This document shows positions 11,338 to 21,790 of a DNA stretch of 64,000 bases, piece after piece. This DNA is from Ancistrus triradiatus (lineage: Eukaryota; Chordata; Actinopteri; Siluriformes; Loricariidae). The position numbers and the translations under genes are program-made. The stretch lies in NCBI GenBank assembly GCA_025084515.1, contig JAJAGP010000366.1, positions 388,154 to 452,153 of the forward strand. The letters run 5' to 3'. The notes beneath the pieces are model-generated. The model worked only from the letters and a program-made list of their open reading frames with translations. It was not told the DNA's origin and did not search any database. Numbering within the stretch: the stretch's first letter is position 1; every line of letters begins with the position of its first letter.

Positions 11338-12150
11338 TGTAACTGCAACTTGACAGTCCCAGTGACCAGTAATCTTTGATAGAACAACTTGTGTGCTTAG
11401 GGTCATTTGAGATTCAGTTCAAAGAAAGATTTCTTGTCCTTTTCCTGTAGTATTTGCTGGTATTTTTCAGAATTCATTGTTCCATCAGTGACCTCAATTT
11501 GTCCTGGCCTAGATGCAGCGAAACACGTATAAACCATGATACTACCACCACCATGTTTCACTGATAAAGTTCTTATGCTGGAACTCCACCATGTACACCT
11601 TTGTTGTTCAGTATTCTCCTGATTGTGGAGATATCAGCCACTGTGATAGTGGTCTTTGGTTACTTAGAAGTTACCCTGGGTTCCTTGCTTTTGGATTGAT
11701 CTACGTTGGTCAACCAGTCCCGGGGAGGGTAACAACGGTCTTGATTTTCCTCCATTTGGAGTCCCAACTTTCTAGAGATGGTCTTGTAACATTTTCCAGC
11801 CTGATGAACATTAATACCTTTTATTCCGGACCCGTTCATGCCATGATACTCTTCCACAAGCATGTGTGGTGAAGATCAGACATTGATAGATCCCTGTTCT
11901 ATCTCACACCTTACTGTCTTAGATAGAAAACATCTTTACCTTCACCTTAAAATTGCTAATCCTAGCTTTTCACATACTTTACATTCAGGGATATCTAACA
12001 TGTCATCTTTTTGTTTCTCCATAAATGAATGGCCAAGTGTATTATCTTTTGTCTAATTTGTTGAATTTGGTTCTCTTTGTGTACTTTTAAGACTTGTGTG
12101 AAAGTTTGTGTGAACATTCTTAAGGGATCACCAACCTTCAAGCACCACTG
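11338..12150 (-). mobile_element. Tc1-like transposon relic (CAGTGGTGCTTGAAAG termini)
   Basis: The right end reads CAACCTTCAAGCACCACTG, the inverted terminus of a common fish Tc1 lineage. Its opposite end is seen at 45512. Inside, on the minus strand, are the start region (GCCATGATACTCTTCCACAA), the helix-turn-helix region near 11690-11830, and the segment TGTCCTGGCCTAGATGCAGC of the catalytic domain. About half of the transposase and the left terminus are missing. All frames are interrupted. Confidence 0.8.
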
Positions 12151-12370
12151 TTTGTGGTGGGATAGTTGGATTAAATCAAAATCATTTATGCTATACTTTC
12201 TGTTCATTTCACATAGACTATGCTTATGGATGTCTATATGGGTTACAGATAGGGCTGTTCAATTAATCCTATTTGAATAGTTTTTGATTTTTTTTACTGC
12301 ATGGCCCAGTCATTAAAGGTCTGTACAACCAATCAGAAGTTTCTTTTGGAATTCAAATTCCAGTGCTACC

Positions 12371-12450
12371 AAGTTGCCACTGTTGGATTTTAGAGCAAGG
12401 CTTTTGCAAAGCTTTCTTACTTGTAAGTTGCTCTGGAAAAAAATCTGTAA
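12371..12450 (+). mobile_element. tRNA-derived SINE family A, tail fragment
   Basis: GTTGCCACTGTTGGATTTTA, GAGCAAGG and TTGTAAGTTGCTCTGG are the body and tail blocks of family A in forward order. The head is absent. Confidence 0.6.
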
Positions 12451-13223
12451 TTGCAATGCTTATTGCTTGGATTTGCAGTGACTATGTTCTTTAGAAATCT
12501 ACAGACCTCTCCTGTGAAGTGGGTAAAGAAATGGAGAAAATAACCATCTGGACAGCCCTCTGAAAAAAAAGGTTTATATGTCATTCCTTCCCTTTTACAG
12601 TATTTTGTTAGGCCTCACTTCATCTCAATAACAGCTTCAGTACTGCCAGGTAAGGATTCTAAGTGTGTCCATTGCATATTTCAGAATACACATGTTGGTG
12701 CGTTGGCGTCTAGGCTGCCCAGAATTCTAGCTTCTCGAGATAAAGTATTATGTAAAAGTCTGGAAATTATAGTACATTGTAACACGATTTTCCAGAGAAC
12801 AAATCTAAAATGGCGTCATTTCTGCGCATTTGAAGGCATATAGTATAGAATAAAAAAATTGTTTTGCAAAACACATGTGCAAAACTTTGGGCAGCTTTCC
12901 AGAGGATGTTAATTGATATTAAAATTCATGTAGCTTAACTTAACTTTAGAGCTTTGGTTAACATTTCACTTGGAAAAAGCATGGAATTTGACTAGGAGAG
13001 CAGTGTACAGTTTCTTCCATTAGATCTGTTCTGTAATGTTAGATTTTATTGACATTGGGGCATTTCCAGTCATTCCACTTTATGAATTGCCTATATGTTG
13101 CATATTGTGACTGCTTATATGCTTAAAGATTGATTGTGCGTCTGAAGGTATTATTTCAGGAAGGGACACTGCAATTTAAAAGGTATATATGTGAAGGAAA
13201 CTTAAACCCACCTCCTTGTTTGA
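12451..13223. other. Unique DNA, no gene seen
   Basis: No recognisable gene or element. The composition is AT-rich, with stops in all frames at normal density. Confidence 0.45.
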
Positions 13224-13440
13224 ACACTCATTGTCCATTTTATGAGTTCCACTTACCGTCTATGTAGTTCCACAGACTGTAGTCCATCTTTTGCAGTGTT
13301 AGCCCCCTTTTACCATGTTATTTCATGGTCAGGACCCCACAGGACCAGCACAGGTCAGGTACTATTTGGGTGGTGGATCATTCTCAGCATTGCAGTGACA
13401 CTGGTGTGGTGGTGGTGAGTTAGTGCGTTGTGCTGGGGGT
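13224..13440 (+). mobile_element. MITE half copy (GGTGGTGGATCATTCTCAG family)
   Basis: The blocks CATTGTCCATTTTATGAG, CTGTAGTCCATC, ATGGTCAGGACCCCACAGGA and GGGTGGTGGATCATTCTCAG, then GTGACACTGG, occur in family order. This is the best single arm of the MITE in the window. It breaks off near the centre of the palindrome. Confidence 0.7.
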
Positions 13441-14165
13441 TGCAAAAGCTTGTGGTCCCAGGTACATTGACCCACGCCGGCCCCCTCATGACCGCCTCGG
13501 CAGCCTCAAGTCAAAAGTGTTCAAACGTGGCCTAACGTTTCTCATTTTTGCGCGGTGATAAAATGCCGCTGGAGTGTGTGAGGAAGGCAGATTGTTTTCA
13601 TGAGACATGTTATCCCTCGTACCTGCCAGCTCTTTTTCCAACCACAAGTTCACATTCCCCACACAAAGACTTATCCACAAAGCACACATTTATCTCGTCT
13701 TCAAGCAAGGGGCATGAGAATGCTTCCAACAATTGCAAGTACGCATTCACGCACACAAGAGTCTGTAACATGCATGTCTCCCTCTCTTTGCTGTTTGAGA
13801 GAGAGAGAAGTGTTTATGGGTAGGTTGTTTGGAGCGGATATAAGCCTCTGACCCAGACTGGAGGCTTCTGGGGAAGGTCAAACCCCATTGACCTCTGCAT
13901 TCCGCAGGCTGTTGTGGGCAACCCCAAAATGCCTTCAAGGTATACACACAAACACGCAATCGCACACACACACTTGTCCAGTGTCATGGTCTCTATTGAT
14001 GATCCACCATGCAGTACCACTCATTGGAACACTAGTAATATTAATTAATCACATCCTCCAATAGCAGCGTCTTGTCAATAAAACCAAAGTAACATAAAGA
14101 TTCGGTTTGCTGTTGTTGGACGGACTCTATGTAGTTAAATAAGTAAATAAAGAGAACCCAATAAA
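13441..14165. other. Unique DNA, no gene seen
   Basis: Overlapping small frames on both strands (13486-14020) have no recognisable domains. Short GA and CA stretches occur at 13795-13808 and 13945-13972. Confidence 0.4.
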
Positions 14166-14430
14166 ACAAATGGGACATAAGTATCACACTTGGTCTTTAT
14201 TTATTGAGGAAAATCAGGCAATATTACGTATATATGTGGGTGCCTTCAGTGTCTAGTGTAACCATCTCATTCAACAATAACTCCAAGGAAATGTTTCTGG
14301 GAACTGTTGATCAGTCCAGCACACCAGGTTGGAGGGATTTTAGTTTCAACTCTGGGATGTTGGTGGACATGAACTTAATTCTTCTTTAACCCTTATTTGC
14401 TAGAATGATTGTGTGTCTGCAGTCTCCGGA
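14166..14430 (-). mobile_element. Tc1-like relic, same lineage as 11338 and 45512
   Basis: CTTGGTCTTTATTTATTGAG, AACAATAACTCCAAGGAAAT, GGAACTGTTGATCAGTCC and GCACACCAGGTTGGAGG match the 3' half of this lineage in the orientation of the copy at 45512. The 61-codon plus frame inside is antisense to the old transposase. Confidence 0.65.
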
Positions 14431-14670
14431 GTTAAAAGACATATTTTTATTTCCTTATATAATTTGTTATCATTTTAAGACCTTGGTAATTAAAGCGACT
14501 GGATGTTGATCGGATGGACGTTAAACAGAGAATGCATGCCTTTCCAGAAATAGTGTTGTGCAAAATGGGGAAAAGATAGGATGTCATGTTTGGTATGGCA
14601 AAAGGAAACCTGTCAAAGGACGTTACAATCACTGGAACAACTTGAGCTACTGGTAAAATCACTGGACGTA

Positions 14671-15808
14671 CAGTGGGGCAAAAATGTATTTAGTCAGCCA
14701 CTGATTGTGAACGTTCTCCTGCTTAGAAAGATGAAAGAGGTCTGTAATTTTCATCATAGGTGCACTTCAACTATGAGAGACAAAATGAGAAGGATTTTTA
14801 AAGAATTTAATTGTAAATCATGGTGGAAAATAAGTATTTGGTCACCCACAAACAAGCAAGATTTCTGGCTCTCACAGACCTGTAACTTCTTCTTTAAGAA
14901 GCTCTTCTGTCCTCCACTCGTTACCTGTATTAATGGCACCTGTTTGACCTCGTTATCTGTATAAAAGACACCTGTCCACAGCCTCAAACAGTCCAGACTC
15001 CAAACTCAACCACGGCCAAGACCAAGAGACCTGGTGTCAAAGGACACCATGAAGAAAATTGTAGACCTGCAAAGCCAGTCAGGGAAGAGTGAATCTTACA
15101 ATAGCCAAGCAGGTTTGGTGCAAATAAATTAACTGTGGGAGCAATTGTAAAAAAAAATGGAAGACATACAAGACCATTGATAATCTCCCTCGATCTTGGG
15201 GCTCCACACAAGATCTCATCCCGTGTGGTCAAAATGATCATGAGAACAGTGAGCAAAAAAAAATTCCCAACTCTACACGGCGGGGACCTGATGAATGACC
15301 TTGCAAGAGAGCTGGGACCAAAAGATCAAAGGCTACCATCAGTAACACCACTACGCCGAGAGGGACTCAGATCCTGCAGTGCCAGGCGTGGCCCCCCTGC
15401 TTAAGTAGCCAGTACATGTCCAGGCCCGTCTGAAGTTTGCCAGAGAGCATATGGATGATCCAGAAGAGGATTGGGAGAATATCATGTGGTCAGATGAAAC
15501 CAAAATAGAACTTTTTGGTAAAAACTGGTGAAGACTTACAGGAAACGTTTGACCTCTGTCATTTCCAACAAAGGTTATGTTACAAAGTATAGAGTTGAAC
15601 TTTTGTTATTGACCTAATACTTATTTTCCACCATGATTTGCAATTAAATTCTTTATAAATCCTACAATGTGATTTCCTGGATTTTTTTCCTTATTGTGTC
15701 TCTCATAGTTGAAGTGTAGCTATGATGAAAATTACAGACCTCTCTCAACTTTTAAAATAGGAGAACTTGCACAATCAGTGGCTGACTAAATACCTTTTTG
15801 CCTCACTG
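14671..15808 (+). mobile_element. Tc1-like transposon with both ends and TA duplication
   Basis: The left end starts CAGTGGGGCAAAAATGTATT and the right end closes ATACCTTTTTGCCTCACTG, which are inverted repeats of each other. TA dinucleotides flank both (14669-14670 and 15809-15810), the expected Tc1 target duplication. The element is 1138 bp, shorter than a full-length one of about 1.6 kb, because the central catalytic part is deleted. Other members of the lineage lie at 47480-48265 and 63551-64000. Confidence 0.9.
15012..15594 (+). pseudogene. Tc1 transposase, start lost and catalytic core deleted
   Basis: This is the transposase of the enclosing element. The initiator is ACG at 15012 where the family has ATG. 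The helix-turn-helix region, the linker (GAPHKISSRVV), and TLRREGL/CSARR-type strings are readable in shifting frames (15135-15404). A VMWSDETKIELFG-like block near 15485-15520 holds the first catalytic Asp. The gene then jumps to the extreme C-terminus (AGACTTACAGGAAACG..TTTGACC), so the second Asp and the Glu are lost. Confidence 0.8.
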
Positions 15809-15969
15809 TAATTGACAGTAATTGTATTATTATTTGAAACAACAGGTATATATACACCATCAAACTCTAGTTGAATTACAAATATATTCAGAATAATCTC
15901 GACCGCTTTAGAACTTGCCGAATTCGGTTCACATTGCATTTTAACTAGAAAAAAATTGTCATTCAGCGT

Positions 15970-16770
15970 TCGCTCGGTACTCGGCGCCCTTGCTTAAACT
16001 TGTATGAGTCGAGCCACGCGACTCGTTTGAGCAGATTCTCGATTCATGATTCACGATTCACTACACAGTGATTCAGATTCAGTCCTTACTCGTGTAACTT
16101 AGTTCTACTCTGCTGTTTTTATCGTGTTTTTCTTAGTTGTTTTTACATCTACAGTACTGTATTAGTGCAAAAAGTGCCCATGGGTCCTAAAAAGTTTAGG
16201 AATTACAGCCAACCGAAAATAAACTCAATGGATACCGAAACAAACAGGCTGCAGTTAGCATTAGCGGCTATGGTAGCTTCCTCAAACGAGTAGTTAGGTG
16301 TTTTGTACTTTTCACTGTCAATCCATTAGTCACTAAATGACACGAGAAATTTCAGCACTTTATTATAAAATAAGCATTGTGTTAATGAGTTTGGCCAAAT
16401 GTAGGTTAGTGGAAGTGTTTTAAAAATGAACGAACTTATTATTTATCATAGGCTCGCTTTACCAAACACTCTTCATAGTTAAACTCCTCAGTTCATGATA
16501 CATTTAACGTATTATGGATTTGACTGAAGGTATCCCCTTTGTAAATCAGGGAGCTCCTGTACAGTACAACTCCATTAATGCATCTAATCCATGTACGTTG
16601 TGGATTTTTGGGGGTCTGGAATGGATTCATTCAATTTACGTTATTCCGTATGGAAAAATTTTGCTCCGTACTCGTCCATTTTCGGGTCTCGACAAGCCTT
16701 CTGGAATGAATTAGAACCGATGCACTGGTGTATTTTGAATGACTATTTACTCGTAAGTAACGAGTTGTGG
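15970..16770 (+). mobile_element. Tigger/pogo-like DNA transposon remnant, copy 1
   Basis: The TTCGCTCGGTACTCGG and GAGTCGAGCCACGCGACTCG strings near 15970-16025 and GTACTCGTCCATTTTCGGG near 16670 are terminal motifs seen in pogo/Tigger-type elements. In between, blocks of about 600 bp are shared in the same order with 49545-50105. A short frame starts with MGPKK, as Tigger-type transposases often do. Most of the transposase is absent, so it is a nonautonomous or decayed copy. Confidence 0.6.
16180..16293 (+). pseudogene. Start of Tigger-like transposase, 37 codons
   Basis: ATG at 16180 opens MGPKKFRNYSQPK and ends at TAG 16291-16293 after 37 residues. The MGPKK start followed by basic residues matches the beginning of Tigger/pogo transposases. 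The equivalent codons at the second copy (about 49608) read TGPKKVRYKSKPK with the ATG lost. No DNA-binding or DDE domain remains. Confidence 0.5.
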
Positions 16771-17942
16771 TTTTCCGCCACCTCTAGATGCTCCTTGTGT
16801 GATGACACTTGGGCCTGTGTAGCAGATTAGTTCGGAGTGAGATTCCCATTGTTCTGTTTGAGTTGTAGCTGTGAGCCTCGTGTTGATTTAAACAGTTAGC
16901 GCGGGGTGTCAGTGAGAGATGCTTGTATTGACATAACCTTCAGCAGATGTTCGAATTGGCTGTGCGCTTATTGGCCCTGTATCTCCACCCTATAGACAGA
17001 TACACAGTGTTCCTACCACCCCCTTCCTTTTTCTCACTCTCCCAACTTCACGTCTAACCACCCAAACACACTGCGCTCGTTTCAGACTAAACAATTGTGA
17101 CTTGGCTGGGAATTGAGCTTTGGATCCAGATGCAACTCCTCTGCCCCCATCAGCCCCAACCCGTTGCAACACTTCATTTCTCCCTGTCTTTATGAGGTTG
17201 CACTTTTTTTTTTGGAATTGGAGTGGCAGGCACAGACACTCTTTCAACAAACGCAATACATAAGGGAGTTCCCAGTCCTGGCAGGGCCTGTCCATTAGCG
17301 CTCCAAATAAAAGAAAGTTGAGAGCTATGTTTCAGGTGTTTATTGCTAAATCAGCTCCAGGCAGCTGTCTCTAGTCGACGTACCCCCCTCACGTTTGCCT
17401 CGGACCGCCTGGGAAAAAAGAAGCAGATATTTGTTCAGGAAAGGTGGTAGACCTGTGCTATTCTAGAAATGTAAAGTTATGATACGTGTCATCATACTTT
17501 CTGTCTTCTCGCCTTTTTTGCTGTCCTCGCCCAAATGAACAGTTATCTCCAGCACGTAATTTGTAGAGCCTCACTCACTCGGGGCAGTCGCACCACATAC
17601 TGAGCGTTATAGACGTGGTCCGCTGTTTACATTTTAGTGGCCGGTGTAATCTGAACTGCAAATCTTTCAACAACCTGCTTTTGTTATATTCTCAGAAGGC
17701 TTAGCCACCTGTGGAGGCCAAGACTGCCTCTCTTAGCTCACTTCTTGCTCCGGTCACCTCGAAGCAAGCACGAGTTCGGCCAGAGCAGCCCCAGAATCCA
17801 TTAAGGTTGGTGAGCAGACCAGCAATGGGGTGACAAAAATAAGAGGACAGCAGATTTCACTGATGCCACCAGTGGAGTTTTAGGTGTGTCTATAATCACT
17901 TAGATACAACCCAGTATAAAAGTGGGTTAAGATTTTCCTCCA
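16771..17942. other. Unique DNA with conserved-noncoding-like patches
   Basis: No gene seen. About 17290-17440 and 17600-17800 are repeat-free with a few CpGs and no open frame, a pattern that fits conserved noncoding DNA but does not prove it. Confidence 0.35.
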
Positions 17943-18075
17943 GTTTACATTTACAGCATCTAGCAGAACAATTATTCATTGCTAAGCATTGCAGTTTGCT
18001 TAAGATCCCCAGGATTTAATCTCACAGATTTCCAATTGGTAGTCCAGAGTTTTAAACTCTGAGCCACCACTGTGT
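17943..18075 (-). mobile_element. tRNA-derived SINE family A, worn copy
   Basis: TTTACATTTACAGCATCTAG, GCTTAAGATCCCCAGGATTTAA and GTAGTCCAGAGTTTTAAACT..GAGCCACCAC follow the reverse order of family A. Box A and box B are mutated. Confidence 0.6.
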
Positions 18076-19790
18076 ACCTGCTCCTAAAGTTTGGTCAGAA
18101 AGAAATCATTAAATAAAATATATCTGATGGCATCTTTTAATCGTAAACATTTATCATGACTGTTTGACCCCAATTTTTAGACTTATTATCTACCAAATAT
18201 TGGCTCAGACGTTCAAAACGAGCATCTGTGTTTTTTTTTATGGGCAAGGTGGGAAATTCAGGCTGCTCTCGATCTTGGGCTTTTTAGCACATTTCCAGCA
18301 GCATCTTGCAAAGCCCTTTCCGAAATAAAACAAAACATGGAAAGAAAAACAAGAAAGAGGCACAAAGGCGGAAATGTTATTTAAAAGGTACCAGACCGCA
18401 TCATTTTCCACTGATATTATATACTCCCCTGTTGTATTCCAAAATATATACGGGCCTGGGGCCAAGAATGTTAAACCAAAACACGTAGGCTCAACATCTG
18501 GACAGAGGCTGAACAAAACATCCATTTAATAGAAGCTGAATGAAGCGGTTTCCCAGTTAGCCCTGAATCTGTCGTTTGTTACATACTTCTTTGATCCTGG
18601 CGTGGCTCACCTTTCAGCTGCTTCACCCGCAAAAACGTGGCGCAAACTCTTCATTTTCATTAAATCAGCCACATTGTCGGCGACAAACAGAGAGGGCTGT
18701 GTGCTTCACCAGCATACCTACAGCGCCGAGGGTCCAACGTCCACTCCTGCGAGTTGCTGTTGGCTAAACAAGCATTTGGAAGGGAGGAGGAAAGTAAGAG
18801 TTGTTTGAGTTGCGGGTTCGAGGCCCACTCCCAGAGCTGGCTGGCTGGCTGGCCTCCCTCCAGTGCTTTGGCTGGACCTGAACAGGAAATATTTACTCAC
18901 TTAATGAACTGGCTGGGAGGACTGAGATTCCTGGCGATTAAAGAGTGGACGATCCATGTAAGGTGTCTAGAACAATGTGGTTTGGCATCACAGAGGCTCC
19001 AGTCAGCACTTCAGGAAGTATTTATGGGTGTTCCTGCAAGGCATGTCCACGTGGCTGTAATTGGCATTGCAGCCAGCGGCAAAAATGTGCTAACAGATTT
19101 TGTATGGATGTTATTGTATGCATAGTAGAAGGAAAAATCAAATAGCTGTAAGAAAATTAGCGGCGGACCTTAATTAAATCTTCAAATACTGAAATTTTTA
19201 GTAGTCCTGGTACTTTGATTGCCACCACTTCCAAATGTAGATACAGAAAATGATGGTCACTCCTACTGCTGGTTAGAAGCACATATTCTTCACTTGTCTT
19301 TAGTATTGTAGGAGTGGGTTTTGTGGTATTTCTAAGTGATCCTACAACATGTCTGTGGAGCACGTTTCCATTTTGTTTACGCTTCCTATTGTGTAGGTCA
19401 ACATCGTAGAGCTTCCAATTAATTTTTTTCCTTTTATGCCACACTTTCCTGATGATAAAAAAATCCAGAAAAGTCCAGAATACTCGTTTCATGTTGGTCC
19501 AAGTTGCCGCTGGTTAGTGCTGGCCTGGTGCTGGTTTAGCTGGTGAGCCTAAATGGTCTTGCTACTCTTACTGCTAAAGCTGGACTTCACTGGGTCCTTG
19601 AGAAACCAGACTAAGACCGAGAACCCATCCTGCTCTGAGAGGAGAGGAGTCTTGTCTAGCCAAAGATAAATCAAATGAACCAGTGTTTTGTATAATCTAG
19701 CATAGATGATGAAGATGTTTCACTTAGAGGGATGCACACCCAGCTGGTTTACTTCACAGCAAATAAACAAATCACAGAAATGACACCGAG
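18076..19790. other. Unique DNA, no gene seen
   Basis: The 18550-18960 part is repeat-free and relatively GC-balanced and might be conserved noncoding DNA. Frames at 18238-18525 (-), 18754-19125 (+) and 19157-19492 (-) have no recognisable domain. A (CTGG)n-like run lies at 18836-18852. Confidence 0.35.
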
Positions 19791-19794
19791 TCAT

Positions 19795-20500
19795 TTTTGT
19801 TTAATAGCTGAACATCCTGGCTTCATGAAGCATACCTCAAACAAATTAAATCAAATTATTTTAATGGATGCCGTAATTTTTTTTCAGATCATTATGGAAT
19901 CATGGAACATTAAGGAAAAAAATGATGGAATCACCCTGCAATTTGCATTTATAAAACGAATGCTGGCACAAGTCGAAAAATGCAAATTAGTCCGCAGACA
20001 TTAAGGAGCTGTTGGACCTGCAACAAGACAGCTGAGATAACAGACAAGATTATAAAACACCTTGAAGAAGAAAATCCAGCATGTAGTGTGGCAAAATACA
20101 TAGGTTGTACGGTCAGCTGTGTATAAGTTTGGTGGTAGCAGAGGAAGGTAGATGCCTCAAGGATGAGAATGGGAAACTCAAAGCAATGTGCCTTGAATAT
20201 ACAGGAAATGCACGACAAAATAAATAAAAACCAAATGGGAGGTAAAAGGAGTCAAGGACTGAAATGGGATCTTACATATAGCAAGTCCACTATCTAACTA
20301 ACACCTAAAATGAAGAAAACAAGGTTACAGTGAACTAAGGAGAAGCATCATGGAGGGTGGATGATTGGCTGAACGAGACGTTCATTGGTGAATCGGGAAT
20401 CTGAATTGGCCAAGTTCTAATGAATCATATAAAGATGTCTGCCTGGAGAAAACCACATTTCCTCACTCATTTATGACATGGGATAAGTCAGGCAAGTACT
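19795..20500 (+). mobile_element. Tc1-like transposon relic, zebrafish-type lineage
   Basis: The order of blocks is the leader (CATCCTGGCTTCATGAAGCA, ATGGAATCATGG, GATGGAATCACCCTGCAA), then a helix-turn-helix coding part (AAGAAAATCCAGCATGTAGT), then the approach to the catalytic domain and TATGACATGGGATAAGTCAG. The order matches a Tc1 lineage I know from cyprinid genomes. The 3' third and both termini are absent. Confidence 0.7.
20020..20500 (+). pseudogene. Tc1 transposase fragment, first catalytic Asp replaced
   Basis: At the position where the lineage has F-S-D-E-S, this copy reads F-I-G-E-S: the Asp codon GAT is GGT at 20387-20389. Four codons later TGA (20402-20404) replaces a Cys codon. 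Earlier parts are broken by small indels. The second Asp and the Glu are not present. Confidence 0.6.
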
Positions 20501-20510
20501 AAATATGATT

Positions 20511-21640
20511 ACTCTTATAATTTTGCTGTAATTTTATTCCCTACCTCCTTCCTTGTTTGAGGTAAAGCTAGCTGAGCATCCGGTTGTGGTGAATCCCATC
20601 AGTTTTGTCAGGGGTTGTATATGCAGAGAGGATGGGAAAGCCGGCTATTTGCGGCAGCACGGACTCGGTGTCATCGGCCACTGCTGCTTGCGTTAAGCCG
20701 AACACAAATAGAGCTGTCAAGAGAAGACAGGTTTCAAGAGGCTATGCCTATGGCACTTATCACACTAACACACACAGAGCGGTTGGCATACCGGCCCCAT
20801 GTGGGCAGACTGCCGGGTGACTTCTCAACATATTTTATAGGATAACCTGTAAAGTGAAGCAGGGTAAGAACCAGCAACTGCACTTCCATCTGTGTGCACG
20901 ACCTCCTGTATCAGATAAGCGCACAGTCGCAATCTCAGTTGTGCTCTGACAGGCCAAATCAGAGCCGGGGACAGGTGTTTACACGCCTTGCAGGGTTTTC
21001 CGCGCAACTTATCAGAACGGCACATTAATGTCACCTGCTGGAGCCCGTGCACGATAAGCATCTGAATATCAATACGGCCACACGCGTAAACACACGAGCT
21101 GCTGCATAATGCCTTGCTGTCAACTAGCATGTTGATACCCTGACTAATACATATTCAAACGCTGGCTCAGCCATGACCCTTACTGCGACTCCCACACTGC
21201 ACCGTTTGCTTTTCCATAATATTTATGGTTTATTTTGTAGGTGCTTTGTGTCACAATCAGGTGACACTTGAGTTATTAAGGACAGGATGAAAAAAACACA
21301 GGCTCTGTTAGTGGTGCACGGTGCACCGATACTAGAACAGTATCGCCATACCTTCCATTAAAAATGGTAGGACATCAGTAGCAGAGGGTAATAACTTACA
21401 AACAAATCTTTCCCATCGAGGACATCAACAGTGACTCTTCATATTGGACTACCTGTCCCAAATCGCTCATTCCTTACTGTATTATATTCAATATTTATAG
21501 TACTAATTTATATGGTATAGTTTTTTAGTCTCTATTTGATAACACTATCATTTTTCTTAGCCTATGTATTATTCCATTCTAATTTTAAGTAGTATATTTT
21601 CTTGATATATATTCTTTAATTCTTACATTTAACATCCAAG
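20511..21640. other. Repeat-free DNA with GATA-motif cluster
   Basis: 20590-21140 has no recognisable repeat and no long frame. Three WGATAR motifs (20757-20762, 20913-20918, 21009-21014) and one near match (21052-21057) fall within 301 bp, a density that would fit an enhancer. From about 21300 a GGTGCACCGATACTAG string resembles a hAT-type terminus. Confidence 0.35.
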
Positions 21641-21644
21641 GAAG

Positions 21645-21790
21645 ATGGGTCCCTATTTGAGTCTTGGTCCTCCCTATAATGTTTGGGGAGTTTTTCCCTG
21701 CCACTGTCGCCTCAGGCTTCTTCAACTAGGGCTTTGTGCCGATATATTTGTAAAGCTGTTTTGTGTTTTATATAAATAAATTTGACTTGA
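21645..21790 (+). mobile_element. 3' tail of a SINE or LINE
   Basis: The blocks GAAGATGGGTCCCTATTTGA, GGGAGTTTTTCCCTGCCACT, TGTAAAGCTGTTTTGTG and TATATAAATAAATTTGACTT are the 3' end of a retroelement tail spread through many fish genomes, ending in a short A/T-rich repeat. I do not assign a family. Confidence 0.6.

Noticed and set aside
18754..19125. 123-codon plus-strand frame
   Set aside because: It overlaps other frames on both strands with no recognisable protein features.
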